From JBEBSD01 sp040394475 (GTDB lineage: Bacteria; Bacteroidota; Bacteroidia; Cytophagales; Spirosomataceae), in assembly GCA_040394475.1 (NCBI GenBank), contig JBEBSD010000068.1, positions 1-31,852 on the forward strand: a DNA stretch of 31,852 nucleotides, given 5' to 3'. The position numbers were made by a program, and so were the translations under genes. Below are positions 8,100 to 16,199 of this stretch, piece by piece (positions within the stretch are counted from its first letter, which is position 1; every line of letters starts with the position of its first letter). The notes below the pieces were generated by a model, which was not told where the DNA came from, ran no database searches, and worked only from the letters and a program-made list of their open reading frames with translations.

Positions 8100-8723
8100 C
8101 TACCCGATTTTCAGCCATCCGGTAATACTCATTCTCGGTTTGTGAGTGACCAGCACTTCGTGGTCCAGTTCGCTGCTTTTAAAAAACACGCATTTGCCAT
8201 TCACGGGGGCTATGTTTTGACACGTTTCACCCCGATGAATACACAATTCGCCGCCGTCTCCTTCCTGCCAGTCTGCATTCAGGTATAGAATCATTGAATA
8301 CTGACGGCTTGAATTGTTGCGAAACTGATCCAGATGCTTTTTGTAAAAGCTCCCTTGTTCGTACAATGCGTAATGAAATTCGTATCCGGAGATGCCCGTG
8401 TAGCAGGTACGGTTGAGGTGGCTGACAAAACGATCCATCAGGTCAAAAAAGTCATTTTCATGCTGATTATTATGGCTTCGGTCAAGCCAGTAGATCCGGT
8501 CTCTTCTCACTAGCTGGTCATGAGAAACCACCGGGTCATTGCCCATGCCGGCTGACCGCATATTTCCCTGGGCGTAGAGCGTTGTGAGATTCGCCTTCAA
8601 TCGGGCCGCAAGCGCTTTGCTCAGAAAATTTTCGGCTATGCCTACTTGGTTGTCGAGAAAAGTGTTGATGAGTTCATTAAAGATTTTTTGCAATGGGGTA
8701 GATGAATTACAATGCAGCACCAT
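8100..8723 (-). CDS. 2-oxoglutarate/Fe(II)-dependent oxygenase (prolyl 4-hydroxylase-like)
   Basis: A 207-aa cytoplasmic protein of the 2OG-Fe(II) oxygenase superfamily. The iron triad is visible as His130-x-Asp132 ('KKHLDQF') and His188 ('LDHEV'), with Arg197 ('RMSITGW') as the 2-oxoglutarate anchor. 'GGELCIH' is a typical double-stranded beta-helix strand. The architecture resembles SM-20/EGL-9-type protein hydroxylases, but the target is unknown. The frame stays open up to 8840, but I choose ATG at 8723: upstream residues are unlike the family and a TAACTTTG -7 element (8774-8781) lies between the two candidate starts. It is divergent from the M1 peptidase gene. Confidence 0.85.
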   Translation of the reverse strand: MVLHCNSSTPLQKIFNELINTFLDNQVGIAENFLSKALAARLKANLTTLYAQGNMRSAGMGNDPVVSHDQLVRRDRIYWLDRSHNNQHENDFFDLMDRFVSHLNRTCYTGISGYEFHYALYEQGSFYKKHLDQFRNNSSRQYSMILYLNADWQEGDGGELCIHRGETCQNIAPVNGKCVFFKSSELDHEVLVTHKPRMSITGWLKIG

Positions 8724-8773
8724 TGCCGATCGGACAGTAAAGTTAAGGTGGAATCGTTTCTCTCCGCGTGGTA

Positions 8774-8781
8774 CAAAGTTA
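8774..8781 (-). promoter_or_regulatory. -7 element of the oxygenase gene
   Basis: TAACTTTG on the minus strand matches TAnnTTTG exactly. No good TTTG is seen at the usual distance. The predicted start near 8769 leaves a leader of about 45 nt before the ATG at 8723. Confidence 0.5.
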
Positions 8782-8854
8782 TTTTTTTGGCGCTGCACGG
8801 AATAGTAAACCCGCCTTTGTGACCGGAACCTGGTGCACATTTAACAGAAGTGAT

Positions 8855-8862
8855 TATTTTTG
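8855..8862 (+). promoter_or_regulatory. -7 element of the M1 peptidase gene
   Basis: TATTTTTG on the plus strand matches TAnnTTTG. No TTTG at 19 bp is seen upstream. Initiation near 8868 gives a leader of about 20 nt before the ATG at 8890 and excludes the upstream TTG (8860) as a start. Confidence 0.45.
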
Positions 8863-8889
8863 TGTCAGTGTTCATCAACTGATTGTCAA

Positions 8890-11268
8890 ATGAAGAGAAG
8901 TATCTGTTTTTTGCTGCTGTGCTGTGGAAGTATGCAGGTATCCGGCCAGCAACTGCCCGCATCTCCAACGTACAAGGCTCACGATCGGTTTGAGCAGCTC
9001 GGTACTGTACTGCCCACTCCCAATACCTACCGGACTGCTTCCGGGGCCCCCGGGCATGCGTATTGGCAACAGCGGGCGGATTACGATATCCGGGTCGAAC
9101 TGGATGAAGTAAACAAACGGATCATCGGTTCCGAAACAATTACCTATTTCAATAATTCCCCGGACGAACTGGACTATGTATGGCTGCAGCTGGATCAGAA
9201 TCTGTTTGAAAAAGGATCCACCGCAGCGATTACCCGCACCGGAGCGATAAGCGATCATATGACGACCGCACAGGTCGATGCCCTCAACAACGGCAGAGGG
9301 GCCACCCTGGACCCGGGAGTGGAATACGGCTATCAGATTCTGGCGATAAAAGACAAGGCGGGAAAGGCATTGCCCTATCGCATCAACGGAACTATGCTGC
9401 GGATCGATCTGCCGGTTGGCATATCACCCGGCGCCAGTTTTGTGTTCGGGGTAGACTGGACGTATACGATTACGCCGTACTACGGGCGCAGCGGGTACGA
9501 ATATTTTCCTGCCGACGGCAACAGCAATTTCTTTATCGCGCATTGGTTTCCCCGCCTGGCGCCCTATGAGGACGTCAACGGGTGGCAGCATAAGCAGTTC
9601 CTTGGACAAGGAGAATTTGCGTTGAATTTTGGAAATTACGAGGTCGCGATTACGGTACCTGACGACCACATAGTCGCTGCGACCGGTGAATGCCAGAATT
9701 ATGCCCAAACACTTTCTGCCGTACAACGGCAGCGTCTCAAGGAAGCGGGGACAGCCGCTAAACCCGTGCTGATCGTGACGCAGGCGGAAGCGGAACAAGC
9801 CGAGAAAAAGAAGCCGGCCGGCAAGAAGACCTGGATTTACAAGGCTGACAATGTACGTGATTTTGCTTTTGCCAGTTCCCGGAAATTTATCTGGGATGCC
9901 TGGCAGACCGATGTTTACGGCAATGGACGTAAAATCTGGAGCATGTCCTATTACCCCAAAGAAGGGAACCCGCTTTGGGAACAGTATTCGACCCGGGCGG
10001 TGGAACATACCCTAAGGTCCTATGGAAAACGCACCTTCGAGTATCCGTATCCGGTGGCTATTTCCTGCCACGGTACGGCCGGAGGAGGGATGGAATATCC
10101 GATGATCAGTTTTAACGGAGGGCGTCCGGAGCCGGATGGCACCTATACGGAACAGGTGAAATACGGCATGATAGGTGTGATTATCCATGAAGTGGGCCAC
10201 AACTTTTTCCCGATGATCGTGAATTCGGACGAACGGCAATGGGCGTGGATGGATGAAGGGCTTAACTCGTTTGTCCAGTATCTGGCCGAGAAGGAATGGG
10301 ATTATAATTTCCCCAGCCGGAGGGGAGAACCGCGCAGGATAACCGAGTATATGGCGTCTGACAAGTCAGTGCTGTCACCCATTATGACCTCGTCTGAAAA
10401 TATAATCGGCCTGGGACCCAATGCGTACGGCAAACCGGCCACCGCCCTTAATATCCTGCGGGAAACGATTATGGGAAGGGAGTTGTTCGATCACGCTTTT
10501 AAAGTATATGCCAACCGGTGGAAATTCAGGAGCCCGACACCTGCAGATTTCTTCCGGACAATGGAGGACGCTTCCGGGATGGACCTGGATTGGTTTTGGA
10601 AAGGTTGGTTTTACGGAGTGGAGGCGGTGGATCAGGACCTGGTTAGCGTTGAATGGTTTCAACTGAATACGCAGGATCCCGAAATAGAAAAAGAGCTTGC
10701 CAGGGATATAGCGGCCCGGACTTCCAGGACGATCAGTAAAATCAGGGATGAAGCATCCCGGGGACAGACCGTAGTGGAAACGGATTCTACGATGAAGGAT
10801 TTTTATAACACCTATGATCCTTATAAGGTAACGCCTTCGGACCGGCAGCGGTATGAGCAGTACCTGGCTGGTCTGACGCCCGGCGAAGCAGAACTCATCC
10901 GGAAAAACCAGCATTTTTATACTGTTACGGTTCAAAATAAAGGAGGGCTGATGATGCCGGTGATCGTCAGGATGGAGTTTGAGGATGGAACGGATTCGCT
11001 GGCGCGTTTCCCGGCAGAGATCTGGCGGTTCAACGATAACCAGGTGCGGAAGGTAATCAGTACGGGCAAAAAGGTTGTTCAGTGGACATTGGATCCCTAT
11101 TTTGAGATTGCGGATATTGATACCGGGAATAATGCCTATCCGAGGATTGCGCGTCCGACTCGGTTCCAGTTATACAAACAGCAAATGCAGAAGCAGGCCA
11201 ACCCCATGCAACAGGAACGGGATCAGGGGACCGGTAAGGTAGGGAGTAGTTCTGACAATAAGCACTGA
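8890..11268 (+). CDS. Exported M1-family zinc metallopeptidase
   Basis: A 792-aa protein with a signal peptide (about 1-21, ending 'MQVSGQQ'). The N-terminal beta domain carries 'YDIRVELDEVNKRIIGSETITYFN'-type M1 sequence. The zinc site is HEVGH (433-437) with Glu456 in 'MDEGLNSF' exactly 18 residues after the second His, the M1 spacing. The exopeptidase substrate loop is GGGMEYP (398-404) in place of GAMEN. The last ~30 residues are Gln/Lys-rich. It is a probable periplasmic or surface aminopeptidase in peptide degradation. I start at ATG 8890 because the signal peptide begins there and a -7 box overlaps the upstream TTG. A 73-aa ORF follows after 5 bp. Confidence 0.92.
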   Translation: MKRSICFLLLCCGSMQVSGQQLPASPTYKAHDRFEQLGTVLPTPNTYRTASGAPGHAYWQQRADYDIRVELDEVNKRIIGSETITYFNNSPDELDYVWLQLDQNLFEKGSTAAITRTGAISDHMTTAQVDALNNGRGATLDPGVEYGYQILAIKDKAGKALPYRINGTMLRIDLPVGISPGASFVFGVDWTYTITPYYGRSGYEYFPADGNSNFFIAHWFPRLAPYEDVNGWQHKQFLGQGEFALNFGNYEVAITVPDDHIVAATGECQNYAQTLSAVQRQRLKEAGTAAKPVLIVTQAEAEQAEKKKPAGKKTWIYKADNVRDFAFASSRKFIWDAWQTDVYGNGRKIWSMSYYPKEGNPLWEQYSTRAVEHTLRSYGKRTFEYPYPVAISCHGTAGGGMEYPMISFNGGRPEPDGTYTEQVKYGMIGVIIHEVGHNFFPMIVNSDERQWAWMDEGLNSFVQYLAEKEWDYNFPSRRGEPRRITEYMASDKSVLSPIMTSSENIIGLGPNAYGKPATALNILRETIMGRELFDHAFKVYANRWKFRSPTPADFFRTMEDASGMDLDWFWKGWFYGVEAVDQDLVSVEWFQLNTQDPEIEKELARDIAARTSRTISKIRDEASRGQTVVETDSTMKDFYNTYDPYKVTPSDRQRYEQYLAGLTPGEAELIRKNQHFYTVTVQNKGGLMMPVIVRMEFEDGTDSLARFPAEIWRFNDNQVRKVISTGKKVVQWTLDPYFEIADIDTGNNAYPRIARPTRFQLYKQQMQKQANPMQQERDQGTGKVGSSSDNKH

Positions 11269-11273
11269 AACAA

Positions 11274-11495
11274 ATGCCGTTGTTTAATTTCAAGCAGTAT
11301 CATATACGCTCCATCAACGCCCGTACCGGGGAGGAGCGGGCAGCCATCAACCAGGAACTGAAGACCCTGTATGCGTCCCTATCCGAAAAAGAAAAGCAGG
11401 AGTTTAACGAACAGCTGCAGCATTTTCTGGCTGTGGAGGTTGGGCGCCTGAAAGCAGACTGCGAATCGATCCGGGGGTTAGACAACTCGAATTGA
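11274..11495 (+). CDS. Small hypothetical protein downstream of M1 peptidase
   Basis: A 73-aa hydrophilic, mostly helical ORF rich in Glu, Lys and Gln, with no signal peptide or membrane segment. I do not recognise a family. Its ATG lies 5 bp after the peptidase stop codon, so translation could be coupled. Its last 92 bp overlap, antisense, the end of the SGNH gene coming from the right. The overlap lowers confidence, since one of the two reading frames could be non-functional there, but the tight spacing argues for a real gene. Confidence 0.5.
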   Translation: MPLFNFKQYHIRSINARTGEERAAINQELKTLYASLSEKEKQEFNEQLQHFLAVEVGRLKADCESIRGLDNSN

Positions 11496-12558
11496 GAACG
11501 GCCTGCCCGTGGGACAGACCAGTTGTATCCGAAACCAGCTCCCGGATGAGCTGATTGGTTTTATCGAGCCACACTTTCCGGCCTGCGCAGCTCCAGTGGG
11601 AATCGCTGTGGAGATAGGCGTCCCTTCCCAGCTGCCGGTATTCGTCAATAACGCTGAGATAGGGCACTTCCAGCCGCGGGTTTTCCTGTACCCGTTCAAT
11701 GAGCCGGTTATAAGTGCCGTATTCCGGTATTATGATAGTCGATTTATTCGGGATGACCGAAAGGATTACCTGGTCGAAGCCGCGTTGCTTCAGCGCCGCC
11801 GCCGTGGCATTCACGGAATTGACTACAGAATCGATACGGGCTTCCGAGATTCGGGAAAATCCTGCCGTGTGAGGGAAGTTGAGCGTGTCCGTATCCAGGT
11901 AGTAAACGATAGTGGTGCCATCTTCGGAAAGCATGATTTGTTCGGAGAACCGGTTAAACCACCGATACGTGAATGAGGCCTTTAATTCCTTGATCCAAAG
12001 GCTCAGCGGATTGCTGAAAAGCAGTAATTCTATCTGCCCTTCCGCCCGTGAAGCCTCGAAAAAATGATCGATCTGCTTCATGGTATTCAAGGCATAAGCA
12101 GGGTTTTTCCTTATGTAAGTAGCGGTGTCGGGAATGAAGAAGGAAGAAGGCGGGATTTCAAAATGCTGCCGGAAATGACGCTCGACGGATTCCATCAATA
12201 CAATATTGACCGCCGCCGTGTCAAGTTTGAAATGAAGGAAATTATCCCATTTCAGGTGATGATACGCTTCGGCCGCAAAGTCGTTGCTGTCAATCCGCTG
12301 CTTCTCGGTAAAGCTGTCACCTAACACATACAAATGGACAGGCCTGGCGTAAGCGGGCGGTTTCAGGGACGTACAGGCAGGCAGGAGTTCTTTAAACTGG
12401 GGCAGGTATGCCAGCCGATAAAAGTCACCAAACCGGTATTCATCCTTCAAGAGACCAATACGGTATAGTTTCGGGAAAATTACCGGATAATAGCTGAGTG
12501 CAATAACCCAGATCAGCGAAAATAATGCCAACACAACGTATTTTAAAGCCTTCATCAA
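11404..12558 (-). CDS. AlgX/AlgJ-like SGNH-hydrolase protein (polysaccharide O-acylation)
   Basis: A 384-aa protein with an N-terminal signal anchor (about 5-25) and an SGNH-hydrolase fold. The nucleophile motif is GDSF (80-83, Ser82) and the acid/base motif is D-S-H-W (319-322). This pair is characteristic of the AlgX/AlgJ-type acetyltransferases and esterases that O-acetylate exopolysaccharides in the periplasm. The gene is the last of nine minus-strand genes that include an OafA-type acyltransferase. The final ~30 codons run antisense through the small ORF at 11274-11495 and read as a low-complexity tail (rich in Ser, Pro, Ala) after the normal end of the fold. Met1 and Met2 are both possible starts. 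Confidence 0.75.
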   Translation of the reverse strand: MMKALKYVVLALFSLIWVIALSYYPVIFPKLYRIGLLKDEYRFGDFYRLAYLPQFKELLPACTSLKPPAYARPVHLYVLGDSFTEKQRIDSNDFAAEAYHHLKWDNFLHFKLDTAAVNIVLMESVERHFRQHFEIPPSSFFIPDTATYIRKNPAYALNTMKQIDHFFEASRAEGQIELLLFSNPLSLWIKELKASFTYRWFNRFSEQIMLSEDGTTIVYYLDTDTLNFPHTAGFSRISEARIDSVVNSVNATAAALKQRGFDQVILSVIPNKSTIIIPEYGTYNRLIERVQENPRLEVPYLSVIDEYRQLGRDAYLHSDSHWSCAGRKVWLDKTNQLIRELVSDTTGLSHGQAVLNSSCLTPGSIRSLLSGAQPPQPENAAAVR

Positions 12559-12611
12559 TATATAAACCGGTTTCCCAATTTGTTGTGATTTACGATGTAC
12601 GATTGCCGTTG

Positions 12612-12695
12612 CCGATAGCCGACAACCGATAGCCGATCGCTAACCCCTAACACCTAACACCTAACCCCTAAAACCTAACACCTAAAACCTAACCC
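12612..12695. repeat. Twelve in-phase heptanucleotide repeats
   Basis: The 84 bp divide exactly into twelve 7-bp units. Four CCGATAG-type units (12612-12639) are followed by eight CTAACAC-type units (12640-12695; variants CTAACCC and CTAAAAC). The phase is unbroken across the change of motif. The array fills most of the 140-bp gap between the anchored protein and the SGNH gene. Related arrays lie at 46-161, 23993-24063 and 24989-25030. Confidence 0.9.
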
Positions 12696-12698
12696 TCC

Positions 12699-15347
12699 TC
12701 ACCTCAGTTTAATCGACCAGATCTGAAATTTACCCTTCACTTTAGAAAAAACCAAAAGTTCATACTGAGCAGCCTGATAAGAAAGGCTGATATCACCTCC
12801 TTCCGAAGGAATCGGCTTGTCTCCCAGCAGGCGGCCGTTAAGATCAAAGAGGGAAGTGTATTTCCCTGATTGAACGGTAATAAAACGATTGTCGCTCCCG
12901 AAAAAATGATAGCGGACCCTGGCATTGGGGCGGAGATTCACCATCTCAAACAACACGTCACCCGCCTTGTTTAAAATAGCCGCCTTGCTGCCGGTGGTCC
13001 GCAGCAACAGCCAGTCCAGGGTATTGTCGTCGAAAAGGGTACGGAAAACAGAAGAGGCTTCGGGCCGGATGAGCTGTTGGCTCAAGACGATTTTACCATT
13101 CATGTCAATTCGCGTCAATTCGCCTTGCGTCGAGACCCCGATGAGTTCAATTTCAGTGGTCAGCGGATTTTGGGTCCAGGTAAATGCTCCCTGGGTACGC
13201 GAAAGCATATCGGCGGGAAACCCTTTCCGGACATGGCCGTTTTCATCCAGCACAATCACCTTGCCGTTCTGCTGCGTAACCGCAAATAAATTGGTATTCC
13301 CGTGCTGAAAGCTCACGACGGGAGAAGCAATCTTGTCAAGGGAAATGGAATGGTTTAATTTAAACGGTCGTTTGTGTACCCTTTCCCACAAATAAAGATT
13401 ATTTCTGGCATCTTTTGCGATGAACCTGGAACTGCTTTCGGAAGCGCCGTTGACACGAAAGAGTTCTTTGATCGGCCACGGGCTGGTAATCGGGTCGGAG
13501 AGGGCCGTAATAAGGCCCTCATCGTTTTCGTCAATGAGGTACAGCTGACTGGAAGTACTCACAATCCGCTGCTGTCTTCCGATATTCAGAAAATCGGCTT
13601 TATAGGTTTTGGTGACCAACGGCCCGTCCAGCCGGGTGAGTACCTGAGGTTTTTCCGTCGTAAGATTACTGATTTCCAGTAAATTGTGCTCGGGGTCGGT
13701 CAATAGTATTTCAGAAGTGCCGTCCATGGGGTTAAGCATGGCGGTTACGGTGGAATCGTATAATCCCGGCCATTCCAGATCGACTTTTAAAACGGTTTGG
13801 TTGATCGGCAGATTAGCAGGAGTACGGCGCCGCGGGTTGAGTGCAATGCCCGTATGAACGGTAGTTCCGGAAAAGCGGCAGGAAAGGAGAAGCGTCTCCG
13901 CCCCGGGTAAATCAGGCGAGATGCCTGTAGTGGCGCCGGCTTTCTGTAAATTGACGATCAGTGCCAGCTGTGCACCAGGTTCCAGAAGGGTTCCGAGACT
14001 GTCGTATTCCGGTGACTGGGCCCAGGTCAGCTGATTTTCGAAATCAATCAGGTAGTTCCGGACCGATTGCGAGTTGTTCCCGATGACCAGGTAAGGTGCG
14101 ACATAGGTTACAAAGGCTTTGGGGAAACCCGAGAATACCGGCCCGAACAGTGCCTTGGGAAGCTCCGGAACAGGGACGGAGTAAATATCATACCCCTGAA
14201 AGTTGCTGATGCCCGAGGCTTCGGAATGGCTGCTGAGCCGTGTCAGCAGCGGCCGGATCTGGTCATAATTGCCGAAATCGGCCAGCAGGATTTTACTGTC
14301 ATTAAGGCTGTTGCTTTTTTCATTGAGGCATAAGATCAATTCGGAGCCTATATTGTTTAAAAGCAAGTCTTTGTCTTTCCCTATCCGTTCATCCAGCTGT
14401 CTCACCGCCGGGGTGGTACGCTGATTGCGCATCCACCGGCGATAATTCCGTTGAAATTTTTCCTTATTGCCGCCGGCAGCCCGTATGAAATAGATAGTCT
14501 GTTGCGAGATGTACTGTGAACCCGTGAAAGGAGCGCCCTGCAGCCCGTCGAACCATTCGCTGTACGGGTGGTTTTCAATGGTCCCGCCGGATGCCTTGAA
14601 CCGGGAGACAAGCGAGTCGGCTTCTTTTGACTTTTCCAGGTGGTAATCCTGAAAATCGGGCATCAGGGCGAAAAAGGCCTGTAGGTTTTCCCCTGTATGG
14701 GCAGGGAGTAAAAAGGACTTCCAGGATTTGTCCCGCAGATAAATCGTCAGATCGGAGCGGGAATCGTTCGCAAATGAACGCAGCGAGGGGAAACCGGACG
14801 CCGATTTCCGGATGACATCTTCTATCAGTTCTCCATATTGACTTACCACCAGATACCCCCCCTTCTGAATATAGGAGAAGAGATTCCTGGATTTTTCGTC
14901 CGATACATCCGTAATGGAATGATCCTGGAAGGTGTGCTGGATACTCCGGGTTCCCTTGATTTTCGGGTTCTCCAGCCATTGTTCCTCCTTTTCGCTGGCA
15001 ACGGGAATGAACAGAATCACACCCGGCAGGTTGTTCGAACGCGGGTGGAAGGAGTAGGTAATCGTTTTATTTTTCAGAAAGGCATTCACCTGCGCCGGAT
15101 CGCTGTTGAACCAATTCAGAATCGAAAGGTTGCCGGCAGCCATCCGGATGATCGGCATTTTTTTGTAGTCCATATAACCGCCGGGATCGTAGAAAGCCGA
15201 ATCCTGTAACCGGTTGCTACTGACAACCAGGGATGCAGAGGGAGGGATATACCTCCAGGCAGCCAACGGCCCGGTCCACCTTTGGTAGGTGAAATAACCT
15301 GCAACCAACAGCAGTACTACCAGAATCAGGCCATACTTTTTGGACAC
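12699..15347 (-). CDS. Large membrane-anchored protein, DUF3352-like, with C-terminal propeller-like region
   Basis: An 882-aa protein with one N-terminal membrane segment (about 6-22) and a long periplasmic body. Residues about 25-490 resemble DUF3352-type proteins ('YIPPSASLVVSSNRL' after the anchor, alternating alpha/beta). From about 500 to the end there are repeated short beta stretches with 'LYLIDENDEG', 'VIVLDENGHVRKGFP', 'LTRIDMNGKIV' and 'SLFDLNGRLLGD', a periodicity expected of a beta-propeller. No catalytic motif is visible and I do not know its function. It lies 32 bp downstream of the GT2 gene, suggesting co-transcription with glycan genes. Confidence 0.75.
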   Translation of the reverse strand: MSKKYGLILVVLLLVAGYFTYQRWTGPLAAWRYIPPSASLVVSSNRLQDSAFYDPGGYMDYKKMPIIRMAAGNLSILNWFNSDPAQVNAFLKNKTITYSFHPRSNNLPGVILFIPVASEKEEQWLENPKIKGTRSIQHTFQDHSITDVSDEKSRNLFSYIQKGGYLVVSQYGELIEDVIRKSASGFPSLRSFANDSRSDLTIYLRDKSWKSFLLPAHTGENLQAFFALMPDFQDYHLEKSKEADSLVSRFKASGGTIENHPYSEWFDGLQGAPFTGSQYISQQTIYFIRAAGGNKEKFQRNYRRWMRNQRTTPAVRQLDERIGKDKDLLLNNIGSELILCLNEKSNSLNDSKILLADFGNYDQIRPLLTRLSSHSEASGISNFQGYDIYSVPVPELPKALFGPVFSGFPKAFVTYVAPYLVIGNNSQSVRNYLIDFENQLTWAQSPEYDSLGTLLEPGAQLALIVNLQKAGATTGISPDLPGAETLLLSCRFSGTTVHTGIALNPRRRTPANLPINQTVLKVDLEWPGLYDSTVTAMLNPMDGTSEILLTDPEHNLLEISNLTTEKPQVLTRLDGPLVTKTYKADFLNIGRQQRIVSTSSQLYLIDENDEGLITALSDPITSPWPIKELFRVNGASESSSRFIAKDARNNLYLWERVHKRPFKLNHSISLDKIASPVVSFQHGNTNLFAVTQQNGKVIVLDENGHVRKGFPADMLSRTQGAFTWTQNPLTTEIELIGVSTQGELTRIDMNGKIVLSQQLIRPEASSVFRTLFDDNTLDWLLLRTTGSKAAILNKAGDVLFEMVNLRPNARVRYHFFGSDNRFITVQSGKYTSLFDLNGRLLGDKPIPSEGGDISLSYQAAQYELLVFSKVKGKFQIWSIKLR

Positions 15348-15379
15348 GCTGTAAAATATCGCTTATACGGGTGGCCGGA

Positions 15380-16123
15380 TTATGCGTTAATGGCTTTGAT
15401 TTTATCGTTGAGTTCCCAGCGGAACCTTAAAAGCTCCCGGAAACTCCGGATACAAACCTTCCACAAATTCCATTTGACAATGGATACCGTCCCCGACACG
15501 CGCTCCTTATGGGTAATGGGAATGTCAAAGAGCTCCTGCCCCGATTTTTTGGCCATAACGGCCAGGAATATATTGGGCGCAAACGGCGCCGGATCCGGTA
15601 ATTGTGCCATCAGTTTCCTGAGGAAAGTCCCCTTAATTAAACGGAAGGGGATATTGCTGTCCATAATAAAGGTTCCGTAGACTGCGGAAATCGTCGCCCG
15701 CAGGACCCTGGTGATAAACAAACGTACTGTTGCGTCGTGACGCACTTCCCGGTAGCCCAGGATAAATTCAGACTGGTTTCTTTTTTGCCACAATTTATCA
15801 AAATCGTCGGAAACGAACTGATCATCGCTATCTGTCTGGAATACATATGCGGAATCGAGCTCAAGTGCTTTTTTATAACCCGCTACCACTGCATTGCCAT
15901 GACCGCCGTTGGGTTGATTGATTACCGTCAGGTTCGGGTTGCCGGGCTGCAGCCGGTTCAGGATCTCGCCTGTTTTATCCCGTGAGCCGTCATTAATAAC
16001 GATAAGTGTGGTGGGATCATCAGGGAATTTTTGTGTTAGAAATTCAGTCCAGCTTCCTACAACTTGTTCGATGCAATCTTCCTCGTTATAGGCAGGCATT
16101 ACAATACTGAGTAATAATGACAT
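15380..16123 (-). CDS. GT2 family glycosyltransferase (dolichyl-phosphate-mannose synthase-like)
   Basis: A 247-aa GT-A fold protein with 'MPAYNEED' (9-16), 'NDGSRDKTG' (44-52, Asp45 nucleotide-binding), the metal-binding D-S-D triplet (98-100) and 'GHGNAVVAGYKKAL'. It lacks the C-terminal membrane helices of undecaprenyl-phosphate GT2 enzymes such as ArnC, so it resembles soluble DPM1-type enzymes that transfer a sugar to a polyprenyl phosphate; the sugar is unknown. It has its own promoter-like element (16149-16180) and is probably the first gene of a unit with the anchored protein. Confidence 0.85.
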   Translation of the reverse strand: MSLLLSIVMPAYNEEDCIEQVVGSWTEFLTQKFPDDPTTLIVINDGSRDKTGEILNRLQPGNPNLTVINQPNGGHGNAVVAGYKKALELDSAYVFQTDSDDQFVSDDFDKLWQKRNQSEFILGYREVRHDATVRLFITRVLRATISAVYGTFIMDSNIPFRLIKGTFLRKLMAQLPDPAPFAPNIFLAVMAKKSGQELFDIPITHKERVSGTVSIVKWNLWKVCIRSFRELLRFRWELNDKIKAINA

Positions 16124-16148
16124 GTACGGCTATTTTAATATAATTCTT

Positions 16149-16180
16149 CAAAACTACGTAAAATGTACTTATTTGCCAAT
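16149..16180 (-). promoter_or_regulatory. Probable promoter of the GT2 gene
   Basis: TAGTTTTG on the minus strand (16156-16149) is an exact -7 match. Upstream at 20 bp lies ATTG (16180-16177), three of four bases of the -33 element. Initiation near 16144 leaves a leader of about 20 nt. Confidence 0.55.
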
Positions 16181-16199
16181 ACCGGCAACAGGGGGTGAA

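Noticed and set aside
8724..8840. Upstream extension of the oxygenase gene
   Set aside because: The extra 39 residues are unlike the family and a -7 promoter element lies inside this stretch.
9424..10008. 194-aa minus-strand ORF
   Set aside because: It lies wholly inside the M1 peptidase gene and has no recognisable sequence features.
12640..12695. Telomere-type repeat (complement TTAGGN)
   Set aside because: The heptamer array is internal and continues in phase with unrelated CCGATAG units; nothing suggests a replicon end.
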